A DNA stretch of 57,982 nt, from assembly GCA_016779225.1 (NCBI GenBank), contig JADHNZ010000016.1, positions 1 through 57,982 on the forward strand, in the 5' to 3' direction. Shown piece after piece: positions 17,559 to 26,076 of the stretch. The DNA is from Planctomycetota bacterium (lineage in GTDB: Bacteria; Planctomycetota; UBA1135; GCA-002686595). The notes under the pieces are model-generated. The model searched no databases. It saw only the letters and a list, made by a program, of their open reading frames with translations, and was not told the origin of the DNA. Every line of letters starts with the position of its first letter. The stretch's first letter is position 1. The translations under genes were made by a program, and so were the position numbers.

Positions 17559-17596
17559 GTCCGCGCCTCGCCAGACCACCCGACGAACCCCACCCC

Positions 17597-18382
17597 ATGC
17601 CCAGTCCCACCACCCGCGGTGACACCGCCGAGCTCGCTCTTGCCGGAGCCCTCGTGTGGCGCCGGGGTCCGCGCGGGCTGGAGATCGCCCTGGCCCAGCG
17701 CGGCGGCCGCTGGGGGCTCCCGCGGGCAGGCGTGGGCTCCGGCGAGGCCCGCGCCGCGGCCGCGACCCGCCTCGCGAGTGACTGGACCGGCGCGGGCGCC
17801 GAGGCGCGCGGCTTCGCGGGGACCGCTCGTGGCGAGGCTGAGGGACGCAGCCTCTCGACCTGGTACTTCCACTTCGAAGCAGGTCCGCTGCAGAGCCTCG
17901 CACGCCCCTGGGTGCGCTGGTGCTCCATCAGCGAGGCCCGAGCGCGGCTCCAGGACCCTGAGGAGCAGTCCCTGCTCGCGGGTGTACGGCCTCCGCTGCT
18001 GGACCGGGGGTCCGGAGGAGCGGTCGCTGCTGACGCGGCCGCACGCCCCTGGACCGTCGCCCTGGGCGTGAGCCTCATGGGCCTGCTCCTCCTCGAGACG
18101 CCGGCCGCGGCGGGCCGGGCCTGGGCTCCCATGGCCTCCACCATGCTGGGGGGCGCGCTGGGAGCGGCCCTCACGGGCTCGTGGGGCTGCGCGCGCTGGC
18201 GCGACCGCGTCCCGCCTCCGACCACGCGAGCCCTGCTCGCCGCAGCGGCGGCTGCCCTCTGCGTCGGCGCCCTCGCGGGCTGGGAGCCTGGAGCGCCGCA
18301 GGTCGCGCGCACGGCTCCGCTGGCAGGAGCCCTCGCGACCTGGTGGATCAGTGCGCGGGCCGGCGCCCCACCGCGCGGGTGA
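17597..18382 (+). CDS. degenerate Nudix-like domain fused to membrane segments
   Basis: A 261-aa protein downstream of the sigma gene (38-bp gap, same strand). Residues ~10-125 follow the Nudix fold order: ELALAGALVWRR, LEIALAQRGGRWGLPRAGV, ARAAAATRLASDW, and STWYFHFEA. The catalytic Nudix box needs REUxEExGU, but here the matching helix reads ATRLASDWTG. The catalytic glutamates are therefore missing and hydrolase activity is unlikely. Residues ~150-255 hold three or four hydrophobic segments, giving a membrane-bound C-terminal half. The Nudix part may be a ligand-binding sensor. Its 3' end overlaps the opposing DUF368 gene by 35 bp. The fold assignment is tentative. Confidence 0.55.
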   Translation: MPSPTTRGDTAELALAGALVWRRGPRGLEIALAQRGGRWGLPRAGVGSGEARAAAATRLASDWTGAGAEARGFAGTARGEAEGRSLSTWYFHFEAGPLQSLARPWVRWCSISEARARLQDPEEQSLLAGVRPPLLDRGSGGAVAADAAARPWTVALGVSLMGLLLLETPAAAGRAWAPMASTMLGGALGAALTGSWGCARWRDRVPPPTTRALLAAAAAALCVGALAGWEPGAPQVARTAPLAGALATWWISARAGAPPRG

Positions 18383-19403
18383 TCACGAAGCCCAGGGCCA
18401 GCACGCCAAGGACGGTCGCGATCTGCGCGCCCGTGGGCTCGAACCGACGCAGCTGCTCGGCGCGCTGCTTGAGGTCCGTCCGCGTCGCACCGCGGTGAGC
18501 CTCCACGAGAGCCTCCAGGTTGGTGGCCTCGACCAGCTCGAGGTCGGCCCCCAGCGCCCCGAGGTCGACCTCCGGCTCCGCGAGCGCGCGCTCCACCGCC
18601 TTGCGAACCGGCCGGCGCGCGAGGTCGGGGTGGACGGGCTCCTGGAACGGCCAGAGCCCGAGCACGGAGCCCAGTAGGAGGCCCATGAGCGCGCCGTGGG
18701 TCGCACGGGAGCTGCGCTCGAGCAGCCGCTTCAGGCCGTTGGAGAGCAGTCCGATCCCGAGGGCGGCGCCGACGCCGACAGGCGCGAGGATCGCGAGGCT
18801 GGCCGCGGTGTTGCCGAGCAGCTCGTCGCGGGAGAGGCTCCCGATCACCGTCTCGTAGAGTCCGAAGAGCAGCAGGAGGTAGGAGCCGCTCACGCCGGGG
18901 AGGATCATGCTGGAGGCCGCCACGGCTCCCACCCCCACGAGGGCCAGGGGAGTGGTGGGGACCTGGATGGACTCGAGGCCGAAGGCCAGGGCGACCATGA
19001 CGCCGACCCCGGCCAGGACCCACAGCACGACGGCCGCCGAGAGAGGACGGACCTGGGCCCAGAGCTCGGGCACGCCCCCGAGGGTCATGCCCACGAAGAG
19101 GCTGTACATGAGCCAGCGATGTGTCGAGACCAGGTCTACGAGCAGACCCGACAGGCTCGCCACCGCGAGAACCGCACCCAGGCCGAACAGCGCGACGAAG
19201 CGCAGCTCCTCCCGCCCGGGGCGCAGCCGCGTGAAGGCCGCGATCGTCCCCACAAAGCGGTCGTAGAGCCCGACGGCGAGGATCATGGTGCCCCCGCTGA
19301 TCCCCGGAACGAGGTTGGCGAAGCCCATCAGGGCGCCGCCTAGAAGGAGCCGGCCAGCGGGGGCCTGGGGCTCTCCCTCACGGGAGGTTTCAGGGAGATT
19401 CAC
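18348..19403 (-). CDS. popT: DUF368 family undecaprenyl-phosphate translocase (PopT-like)
   Basis: A 351-aa polytopic membrane protein with the DUF368 signatures FANLVPGISGGTMILAVGLYDRF near the N-terminus and SMILPGVSGSYLLLLFGLYE in the second half. These two repeated PGxSG elements reflect the internal duplication of the family. DUF368 proteins were shown to recycle undecaprenyl phosphate across the cytoplasmic membrane for cell-wall and glycan synthesis. About eight hydrophobic segments are visible. An unusual feature is a ~90-residue hydrophilic stretch near the C-terminus (EPVHPDLARR to FEPTGAQ) before a last membrane helix. Start GTG 19403. The gene converges with and overlaps the Nudix-like gene. 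Confidence 0.85.
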   Translation of the reverse strand: MNLPETSREGEPQAPAGRLLLGGALMGFANLVPGISGGTMILAVGLYDRFVGTIAAFTRLRPGREELRFVALFGLGAVLAVASLSGLLVDLVSTHRWLMYSLFVGMTLGGVPELWAQVRPLSAAVVLWVLAGVGVMVALAFGLESIQVPTTPLALVGVGAVAASSMILPGVSGSYLLLLFGLYETVIGSLSRDELLGNTAASLAILAPVGVGAALGIGLLSNGLKRLLERSSRATHGALMGLLLGSVLGLWPFQEPVHPDLARRPVRKAVERALAEPEVDLGALGADLELVEATNLEALVEAHRGATRTDLKQRAEQLRRFEPTGAQIATVLGVLALGFVITRAVGRRPAH

Positions 19404-19560
19404 GAGCGCCTCGCAGATCAGGCCTTGACGAACGCGGGGCGCCGGGGGATCCTTTTGGCTCGGTGCGCCCGCCGTGCGAAATCAGATCGCTCCCAAGGCC
19501 ATCGGCCCGAGAACCCCGGCTCCGCCGACCAAAGTCCCAAATCCTCCCGAGTCTCCGACC

Positions 19561-20751
19561 ATGATCCAACGGACCCTCCGCCTGGCCCCTGCCGCCGGGC
19601 TCCTTCTCGCCGCACCCGCCCTTGCCCAGGGCCCCCACTTCAACGAGGCCTACGCCTCCATGAGTGGCACCGACAACTACGAGTACATCGAGCTGGTCGG
19701 CACCCCCGGCGCGTCCCTCGACAACTACTTCGTCGTCGTGATGGACGGTGACTCCCTCGCCGCCGGCACCGTCGACCGCGTGTGGGACCTCACCGGCAAC
19801 ACCATCCCGGCGGACGGGTACTTCGTCCTCGGCTCGATCAATGTCGCCAATGTCGACTACGACATGGACCAGGGTCCGCACGCCCCCTACGGCGACGCGA
19901 ACCACCTGGAGAACGGGTCCAACACCTTCATGCTGCTGAACATCACGGACCCGGCCGCCATCGCCGACCTGTACAGCTACTACAACACCGACACCGACAG
20001 CGATGACGACGGCACCACCGCGATCGGCACCGATCCGCGCATGACCATCGTCGAGTCCTTCGGCGTGCTCGACGGCTCGGACCCGACCGACGCGGTCATG
20101 GACTGCGCCGTGGTCCTCGGCCCCGACCTCAGCGGCCCCTACTCGCCGGCTGGCTACTTCCGTCCGGGTGACTACCCGAGCGACTGGTGCTCCGACACCT
20201 GGCTGGACTTCACCAACCCCTCCAGCGGCGGCCTGAGCAACCACACCCCCGGCACCGCGAACCCGGCCTCCACCTGCAGCACCCTCCCGGGGACCTCCGG
20301 CCCCTGCGGCGGCGGCGGCGGCGGCACCTCGATCGGCACCAACTACTGCACCGCGGTGGCCAACTCCAGCGGCGTTGCTGCGAGCATCTCCGCCTTCGGC
20401 AGCACCCTGGTGGGGCAGAACAACGTCGCCCTCACCGCGACCTCCATGCCGACCAACCAGTTCTCCTACTTCGTCTGTGGCCAGGTCCCCGGCTTCGTCG
20501 CCGGCCCCGGCGGCGCCCAGGGCAACCTGTGCATCATCGGCCAGCTCGGCCGCTTCACCGCCCCGGGCCAGGTCCTGAACTCCGGCGCCGCTGGAGAGGT
20601 CAGCCTCACCATCGACCTGACCTCCATCCCGATCGGCCAGGGCGTGGCCGTGGCCCCGGGTGACACCTGGAACTTCACCCTGTGGTACCGGGACAACAAC
20701 CCGACCCCGACCTCGAACTTCACCGACGCGATCGGCATCACCTTCCAGTGA
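19561..20751 (+). CDS. secreted protein with lamin-tail-like domain and WYRD C-terminal domain
   Basis: A 396-aa exported protein with the signal peptide LRLAPAAGLLLAAPALAQG. The first ~230 residues begin HFNEAYASMSGTDNYEYIEL and continue with GYFVLGS. This is typical of lamin-tail-like beta domains in bacterial surface proteins and extracellular nucleases (FNEI/L..DNYEYIEL). A Gly linker of six residues follows (from 20311). The last ~135 residues are the WYRD domain, starting NYCTAVANSSG and ending WYRDNNPTPTSNF. The copy in the next gene is nearly collinear and shares TWNFT.WYRDNNP exactly. The function is unknown, and the two genes may form a surface-protein family. The 157-bp upstream gap has no clear near-start -10 box. 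A strong hairpin follows the stop. Confidence 0.75.
   Translation: MIQRTLRLAPAAGLLLAAPALAQGPHFNEAYASMSGTDNYEYIELVGTPGASLDNYFVVVMDGDSLAAGTVDRVWDLTGNTIPADGYFVLGSINVANVDYDMDQGPHAPYGDANHLENGSNTFMLLNITDPAAIADLYSYYNTDTDSDDDGTTAIGTDPRMTIVESFGVLDGSDPTDAVMDCAVVLGPDLSGPYSPAGYFRPGDYPSDWCSDTWLDFTNPSSGGLSNHTPGTANPASTCSTLPGTSGPCGGGGGGTSIGTNYCTAVANSSGVAASISAFGSTLVGQNNVALTATSMPTNQFSYFVCGQVPGFVAGPGGAQGNLCIIGQLGRFTAPGQVLNSGAAGEVSLTIDLTSIPIGQGVAVAPGDTWNFTLWYRDNNPTPTSNFTDAIGITFQ
20341..20748 (+). repeat. WYRD C-terminal domain, copy 2
   Basis: Begins NYCTAVANSSG, ends at the stop. It shares with copy 3 the elements NYCT, NSSG, QF.YF, LC..G, GRF, NSGA.G, AVAPGDTWNFT and WYRDNNP. Confidence 0.75.
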
Positions 20752-20786
20752 GGCCGGGCGGGCCCTTGGGGCCCGCTCAACGCACC

Positions 20787-20825
20787 GCGCGGGGCGGCGG
20801 GCTCGAGGAGCCCGCCGCCCCGCGC
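20787..20825. terminator. strong GC hairpin terminator
   Basis: A perfect 17-bp inverted repeat (arms 20787-20803 and 20809-20825, loop CGAGG) 36 bp after the stop of the secreted protein. A few T residues follow but there is no long T-tract. It separates two similar secreted-protein genes. Confidence 0.7.
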
Positions 20826-20955
20826 TCCTTCCGGAGTCCAGGCGGCAGGCCGCAGGATCCTGCCCCGAACCGGAACACCCGGCCGCCTTGGGGCGTCCAA
20901 CCCGTAGACCAGAGCGCAGCCCCACGCCGCGGGCTCCACAGCAGCCGAGACTTCG

Positions 20956-20961
20956 TAGGAT
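20956..20961 (+). promoter_or_regulatory. -10-like element directly before nuclease gene
   Basis: TAGGAT ends 6 nt before the ATG at 20968, predicting a leaderless transcript. The same hexamer precedes oleA and the first sulfatase gene. Confidence 0.45.
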
Positions 20962-20967
20962 CAAACC

Positions 20968-22248
20968 ATGCTCCCCACCGCTCCCCTCCTCCTGGCGCTC
21001 GCTGTCCCCCAGGCTCCCCCGGGCTACTACGCCACGGTGGATGAGACCAGCGCGAGCACGCTGCGGACGACCCTGCACGCGGTGATCGACGACCACACGC
21101 GGCGGCCGTACACGGGGGGCAGCATCGACACCTGGGACATCCTGAATCTGGCCCAGGAGAACCCGGCGGACTCCAGCGAGATCCTCGATGTCTACCGCAA
21201 CCGCGCGTACACGAAGGGCGACCAGGACTACAACCGCGAGCACACCTGGCCCAAGTCGTACGGGTTCCCGAACGACGGGCCGGACAACTACCCGTTCACC
21301 GACTGCCACATGCTGCACCTGTGCGACGGTGGCTACAACTCGGCGCGCAGCAACCGGCCGTTCCGTATGTGCAGCAGCGCCTGCTCGGAGTACACGAGCG
21401 ACGGCGGCGGGTCAGGGTCCTACCCGGGGAACTCCAACTGGGGCAGCGGCCAGTTCACCAACGGCACCTGGGAGGTCTGGAGCGGCCGGCGCGGGGATGT
21501 CGCGCGCTCGCTGCTCTACGCGGACCTGCGCTACGAGGGCGACACCCACGGCGTGACCGGCGTGGACGAGCCGGACCTGATCCTCACGGACAACATCTCG
21601 CTGGTGGCCTCGTCGAACACGGGCCAGAACGAGGATGTGGCCTACATGGGCCTCTTGTCGGTCCTGCTCACCTGGCACGCCCAGGACCCGGTGGACGCCT
21701 TCGAACTCCAGCGCAATGACGTGGTGTTCCAGCTGCAGGGCAACCGCAACCCCTTCGTGGACCACCCCGAGTGGGTCGACTGCCTGTGGAACGGGTCCTG
21801 CAATGGCGGAGGAGGAGGCGGCGGCGGCGGCTCAGCAACCAACTACTGCACCCCGGCCACCCCGAACTCCTCGGGCGGCTCCGCGGCGATCACCTGGTTC
21901 GGCAGCTACACCGTCGCGGACCAGGACTTCACCCTCGTGGTGAGCGGCCTGCCCTCGAGCCAGTTCGGCTACTTCCTCGTGAGCGAGACCCAGGCCGTGG
22001 TGATCAACCCGGGGGGCTCGCAGGGCGTGCTCTGCCTGGGCGGCACTATCGGCCGCTTCAGCAGCCAGATCCAGAACAGCGGAGCCCTGGGGACCTTCTC
22101 GATCCCCGTGAGCCTCAACTCACTGCCCACGACCCCCGCCGTCGCGGTCGCGCCCGGGGACACCTGGAACTTCACCGCCTGGTACCGGGACAACAATCCC
22201 GGACCGACCTCCAACTTCACTGACGCGCTCGCGGTCTCGTTCGACTGA
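20968..22248 (+). CDS. secreted endonuclease I-type nuclease with WYRD C-terminal domain
   Basis: A 426-aa exported nuclease. A short signal peptide (TAPLLLALAVPQAP) precedes a domain of ~260 residues of the endonuclease I family. This domain contains the His-Me-finger active site YNREHTWPKSYG (~90-101) and supporting NYPFTDCHMLHL and ARSNRPF segments. Family enzymes cut DNA and RNA non-specifically outside the cell, for nutrition or biofilm turnover. A run of nine glycines links it to the C-terminal WYRD domain (NYCTPATPNSSG to WYRDNNPGPTSNF). Paired cysteines suggest disulfides, fitting export. The ORF ends 15 bp from a convergent gene. Presence of the same tail on an enzyme and on a non-enzyme suggests a sorting or attachment role for it. 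Confidence 0.85.
   Translation: MLPTAPLLLALAVPQAPPGYYATVDETSASTLRTTLHAVIDDHTRRPYTGGSIDTWDILNLAQENPADSSEILDVYRNRAYTKGDQDYNREHTWPKSYGFPNDGPDNYPFTDCHMLHLCDGGYNSARSNRPFRMCSSACSEYTSDGGGSGSYPGNSNWGSGQFTNGTWEVWSGRRGDVARSLLYADLRYEGDTHGVTGVDEPDLILTDNISLVASSNTGQNEDVAYMGLLSVLLTWHAQDPVDAFELQRNDVVFQLQGNRNPFVDHPEWVDCLWNGSCNGGGGGGGGGSATNYCTPATPNSSGGSAAITWFGSYTVADQDFTLVVSGLPSSQFGYFLVSETQAVVINPGGSQGVLCLGGTIGRFSSQIQNSGALGTFSIPVSLNSLPTTPAVAVAPGDTWNFTAWYRDNNPGPTSNFTDALAVSFD
21841..22245 (+). repeat. WYRD C-terminal domain, copy 3
   Basis: Follows a nine-Gly linker in the nuclease. Highly similar to copy 2, including QFGYFLV, LCLGGTIGRF, AVAPGDTWNFT and WYRDNNP. Confidence 0.75.
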
Positions 22249-22263
22249 GGTGGTCGCGGGCGC

Positions 22264-23073
22264 TCAGCGACGCAGGTCGCTCGCCCACTGGTCCCAGCGC
22301 CTCGTCGCTCCCCCCCGACGCACCGCTCCAGCCGGCGCCTCCAGGAGGACCAGGCTGGGGAGCTCGCGCACGCGCAGTGTGCCCCCGAAGTCCACCGGGC
22401 GATCACCGCGCGCGGCCAGGACCTGCTCCAGGGCGCAGGAGCCCTCGGGAGCCGCGTGGGCCTGGCCCTCGCCGAGTCCCTGCACCCGAATGCGCGCGGG
22501 CTCGAGGTGCGGGAGCCAGGCCCCCGCTCCCGCAAGCTGGCGGACGAGGTGCGCCAGGGCCTCGTGCAGGCCGGGCACGGCGCCCTCGGCCAGGGCGAGA
22601 GCGCGCTCGAGGCTCGGCCCCGGATCCGCGTCACGGGTCACCAGGACCGAGCTCCCCGAGCGCGGGTCAGCCACCACGGCCAAGGGCTCCACGGTGGCGA
22701 CCCCCGCTGCCCTCAGGTGACAGAGCAGGTTCCACTCCCGCTCAGCCGGCGAGGCTCCTCCGGGCGCGCGCAGCCGCCAGCGCAGCCCCTCGAGCGCTCC
22801 CCAGGGCGCGAAGCGCCGCAGCCGCAGCCAGCCCGTGCCCGCGCCCCGGGGCGCTCCACGCAGGCGCTCTTCCCCGGGCAGGGGCGTGCCCGGGAGCGGC
22901 AGCCGCAGGGTCTGCCAGCCCGGCCCGGAGGGCAGGTCCTCCGCCGAGGCGCTGCCCCACAGCTCGCCCTCGAGGAGCGCGTGCGCGTCGTCCGCCCCCA
23001 GCGCCCAGGGATCCGGAATGCCTGACGCAAGGCTGCAGCGCAGGTCGGTCGGGGCGGAGCGGGGTGCGGTCAC
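22264..23073 (-). CDS. LPS-kinase-like (WaaP/RIO fold) protein, catalytic motif degenerate
   Basis: A 269-aa protein from GTG 23073. The pattern GWLRLRRFAPWG, SPAEREWNLLCHLRAAGVATVEPLAV and SSVLVTRD is that of lipopolysaccharide core heptose/Kdo kinases. The family lysine and the REW helix-Glu are in place. The expected catalytic HxDL motif is replaced by WLPHLEPARIRVQ, with no obvious Asp, and a DFG-like DFGGTLRVRE remains. It may therefore be a weak or inactive kinase. Its usual role would be phosphorylating sugar on envelope lipid. It is divergent from polA with 65 bp between starts, and TAGACT at 23094-23099 is a possible -10 box. Confidence 0.6.
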   Translation of the reverse strand: MTAPRSAPTDLRCSLASGIPDPWALGADDAHALLEGELWGSASAEDLPSGPGWQTLRLPLPGTPLPGEERLRGAPRGAGTGWLRLRRFAPWGALEGLRWRLRAPGGASPAEREWNLLCHLRAAGVATVEPLAVVADPRSGSSVLVTRDADPGPSLERALALAEGAVPGLHEALAHLVRQLAGAGAWLPHLEPARIRVQGLGEGQAHAAPEGSCALEQVLAARGDRPVDFGGTLRVRELPSLVLLEAPAGAVRRGGATRRWDQWASDLRR

Positions 23074-23093
23074 GGGCCGGGTCCTCGCCTCGG

Positions 23094-23099
23094 AGTCTA
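23094..23099 (-). promoter_or_regulatory. candidate -10 element of LPS-kinase-like gene
   Basis: TAGACT on the minus strand, 20 nt before the GTG start, in the short divergent region shared with polA. Confidence 0.3.
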
Positions 23100-23122
23100 G
23101 CGCTCCGCCGAGGCCCGCCCCG

Positions 23123-23128
23123 TACACT
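23123..23128 (+). promoter_or_regulatory. -10-like element before polA
   Basis: TACACT ends 10 nt before the polA ATG, leaving a leader of only about 3-4 nt. Confidence 0.4.
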
Positions 23129-23138
23129 CCCCCAGCCC

Positions 23139-25853
23139 ATGGCACGCGTCTTCCTCCTCGACGGTACGGCCCTCGCCTACCGCGCCCACTTCGCCATGGC
23201 CCGCTCGGGCCTGACCTCGCCCGAGGGGCTCCCCACCGGGGCCGTGTTCGGCTTCACGAGCACCCTGCGCCGGATCCTGCGCGAGGAGAAGCCCGACCTC
23301 ATCGCCGTGGCCCTCGACCCAAAGGGCCCCACCTTCCGGCACAGGCAGTACGCCGAGTACAAGGCCACGCGCGAGAAGGCGCCCGAGGAGATGATCGCGC
23401 AGCTCGACCTCATCCGCGAGGTGGTGCGCGCCCACGGGATTCCCCTGTTCGAGGTCCCCGGGTTCGAGGCGGACGATGTGATCGGCACCCTCTCGCGTGA
23501 GGCGGAGGCCGCCGGCCACGAGGTCATGATCGTCACCGGCGACAAGGACCTCATGCAGCTCGTCAGCGAGAGCGTGCGCCTCTACAACGTGTTCAAGCCC
23601 GGCGTGGAGCTCGTCATCGAGGGGCTCGAGGCCGTCAAGAACAAGTTCGGCACGACCCCCGACCATGTGATCGATGTGCTGGCGATCATGGGCGACGCCT
23701 CCGACAATGTCCCCGGCGTCAAGGGCATCGGCGAGAAGGGCGCCCAGAAGCTGATCGGGGAGTTCGGCAGCGTGCAGGGCGTCCTCGACCGGCTTGAGGA
23801 GGTGAAGGGCAAGAACCGCGAGCGCATCGAGGAGCAGCGCGACCAGCTGCTCATGAGCCTCGACCTCGTCACCATCGACACGCAGGTCCCCCTCGACCCG
23901 GGGTTCGCGGGCATCTCCGCGCCCGAGCCCGACGTGGCGGTCCTCGCCGAGCTCTTCCGCTCGCTGGACTTCCGCAGCATGGCCCAGGAGGTCTCCCAGG
24001 CGGTTGCACGCGAGGAGGAGGTGCGGGACTATGTGACCGTCACCAGCCCCAGCGAGCTCGAGGCGATGATCGCCGAGCTGCGCGAGGCCGGGCGCTTCTC
24101 CTTCGACAGCGAGACCACGGGCCTGCAGCCCCTCGAGGTGGCCATCGTGGGGCTCTCGTTCTCCGCCCAGGCGGGGCGCGCGTTCTATGTCCCCTTCAAC
24201 GCCAGCCCGCCCGTCCTGCCGGGGGGAACGGAGGCGCTGCTCGAGGCCCTGCGTCCCCTGCTCGAGGACCCCGAGCTCGAGCGCATCGCCCAGAACTGGA
24301 AGTACGACGCCCTCGTCCTGTCGGCCCACGGGATCCAGGTCCCGCCGCCGGCGTTCGACACCATGGTGGCGAGCTTCACCCTGGCGGGAGCCACGCGGCG
24401 GCACAACCTCGATGACCTGGCGCTGGTCTACTTCGGCCTGCACAAGATCCCGACCAGCGCGATCATCGGGAAGGGCAAGAACCAGGTGACCATGGCTGAG
24501 GTCCTCGTGGAGCAGGTCGCCGAGTACGCCTGTGAGGACGCAGAGGTGACCTGGCGTCTCTTCGAGGCCATGGCGCCGGAGATCGACGAGAGCGGCAACG
24601 CCGAGCTCTTCCACGACCTGGAGCTGCCCCTGATCCCCGTGCTGGCTGCCATGGAGCGCCGCGGGATCCGGCTGGATGTGGAGCGCGTCGAGGCCATGGG
24701 CGAGGGCCTCGAGGCCGACATCGAGGCCAGCCTTGCTCGCATCCGCGAGCTGGCGGGCGTGCCCGACCTCAACCCCGGCAGCACGAAGGCCCTGGGCAAG
24801 GTGCTGTTCGAGGACCTCTGCATCCAGGACGAGGCCGGCGTGAAGCGGGTCAAGAAGACCAAGACGGGCTACGCCACGGATCAGGCGACCCTGAACCAGT
24901 TCTATGGCGAGGTCGAGATCGTCAAGGAGCTGCTCCAGTACCGAGAGCTAACCAAGCTGAAGAGCACCTATGTGGACGCCCTGCCGCGCTATGTGAATGC
25001 GCGCACCGGCCGCGTGCACTGCTCCTTCTCCCAGGTCTCCGCCGCCACGGGGCGGCTCGCCTGCTCGGACCCCAACCTGCAGAACATCCCCGTCCGCACC
25101 GAGCGCGGCCGGCGCCTGCGCGAGTGCTTCGTCCCCCGCCTGCCCGACGAGAGCGGTGAGTGGGTCCTGCTCGCAGCGGACTACAGCCAGGTCGAGCTGC
25201 GCATCATGGCCCACCTCGCCCAGGAGCCCTTCCTGATCGAGGCCTTCGGGCGCGGGGAGGACATCCACTCGGCGACCGCGGCCGCGGTGTTCGGCGTGGA
25301 CGCCGGCAGCGTGGAACGAGCCATGCGCTCCCAGGCCAAGGCCATCAACTTCGGGCTGCTGTACGGCATGGGCCCGCAGCGCCTGGCCCGGGAGACGGGG
25401 CTGACCCTGCCCGAGGCCCAGGAGTTCATCGGCCGCTACTTCGAGGCCCTGCCGCGGGTGAAGGAGTGGCTCGACCGGACCCGAGCGGACGCCGAGGAGC
25501 ACGGCTTCGTGACGACCCTCTCGGGCCGCGTGCGCGCCCTGCCCGACCTCACCTCGAGCAACCGCATGGCCCAGATCAACGCCCAGAACGCGGCGGTGAA
25601 CACGCCGGTCCAGGGCAGCGCAGCGGACATCATCAAGCGCGCCATGATCGACCTCGAGGCGCGCCTCGAGGCCTCACCCCTGCGGGCCCAGCTCCTGCTC
25701 CAGGTGCATGACGAGCTCGTGCTGGAGGTGCCGGTGTCCGAGCTGGAGGCCACCCGCGAGATGGTCCGGGAGGCCATGGAGGGCGCCGCCGACCTGGCGG
25801 TCCCCCTGGCCGTCGACTTCGGGCACGGGGCCAGCTGGCTCGAGGCCCACTAG
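23139..25853 (+). CDS. polA: DNA polymerase I
   Basis: A complete 904-aa DNA polymerase I, for Okazaki fragment processing and repair. The N-terminal 5'-3' nuclease has LLDGTALAYRAHFAM, FEADDVIGTL, TGDKDLMQLV and the helix-hairpin MGDASDNVPGVKGIGEKGA. The 3'-5' exonuclease is intact: FSFDSETTG with Asp323 and Glu325, then NWKYD and YACEDAE. The polymerase carries CSFSQVSAATGRL, DYSQVELR (catalytic Asp681), the O-helix RSQAKAINFGLLYGMG, and VHDELVLE (catalytic Asp858). All catalytic residues for the three activities are present, unlike the exonuclease-dead Taq type. Start ATG 23139 fits the family N-terminus. The gene stands alone and is divergent from the LPS-kinase-like gene. Confidence 0.97.
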   Translation: MARVFLLDGTALAYRAHFAMARSGLTSPEGLPTGAVFGFTSTLRRILREEKPDLIAVALDPKGPTFRHRQYAEYKATREKAPEEMIAQLDLIREVVRAHGIPLFEVPGFEADDVIGTLSREAEAAGHEVMIVTGDKDLMQLVSESVRLYNVFKPGVELVIEGLEAVKNKFGTTPDHVIDVLAIMGDASDNVPGVKGIGEKGAQKLIGEFGSVQGVLDRLEEVKGKNRERIEEQRDQLLMSLDLVTIDTQVPLDPGFAGISAPEPDVAVLAELFRSLDFRSMAQEVSQAVAREEEVRDYVTVTSPSELEAMIAELREAGRFSFDSETTGLQPLEVAIVGLSFSAQAGRAFYVPFNASPPVLPGGTEALLEALRPLLEDPELERIAQNWKYDALVLSAHGIQVPPPAFDTMVASFTLAGATRRHNLDDLALVYFGLHKIPTSAIIGKGKNQVTMAEVLVEQVAEYACEDAEVTWRLFEAMAPEIDESGNAELFHDLELPLIPVLAAMERRGIRLDVERVEAMGEGLEADIEASLARIRELAGVPDLNPGSTKALGKVLFEDLCIQDEAGVKRVKKTKTGYATDQATLNQFYGEVEIVKELLQYRELTKLKSTYVDALPRYVNARTGRVHCSFSQVSAATGRLACSDPNLQNIPVRTERGRRLRECFVPRLPDESGEWVLLAADYSQVELRIMAHLAQEPFLIEAFGRGEDIHSATAAAVFGVDAGSVERAMRSQAKAINFGLLYGMGPQRLARETGLTLPEAQEFIGRYFEALPRVKEWLDRTRADAEEHGFVTTLSGRVRALPDLTSSNRMAQINAQNAAVNTPVQGSAADIIKRAMIDLEARLEASPLRAQLLLQVHDELVLEVPVSELEATREMVREAMEGAADLAVPLAVDFGHGASWLEAH

Positions 25854-25958
25854 GACCGCCTGCGTCCCGGGGCTCCACCTGCGGCCCGATGCCGCACAGC
25901 CCCTCCCCCGAGGTGCCCCGACCTGACGCCCGCGGAAGGTGTTCGGGCCCCCTGCCGC

Positions 25959-25987
25959 TTGGCCGGGGGCGCTGAGCGTGATAGAAC
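25959..25987 (+). promoter_or_regulatory. candidate promoter of ferredoxin gene
   Basis: TTGGCC, a 17-nt spacer and TAGAAC give a plausible sigma-70-type promoter ~90 nt before the ATG. This leader is much longer than for most genes here and contains a short GC hairpin near 25990-26012. Confidence 0.3.
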
Positions 25988-26076
25988 GGCTCCCCCTGCC
26001 CGCGGGGAGCAGGGCGCCCAGGTCCACCAGGACCGGGCCCCGGAACCGGCCCCGAGCCCCGCGAGCCTCAAGCGCC

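Noticed and set aside
16884-17903. N-terminal extension of the kinase to 1539 aa
   Set aside because: The extension runs antisense to the whole ECF sigma gene. The kinase start at 16883 fits the family.
20311-21830. GGC runs at ~20311 and ~21804 as microsatellites or a mobile element boundary
   Set aside because: They encode glycine linkers in frame between domains in both proteins. They are part of the coding sequence and not independent repeats.
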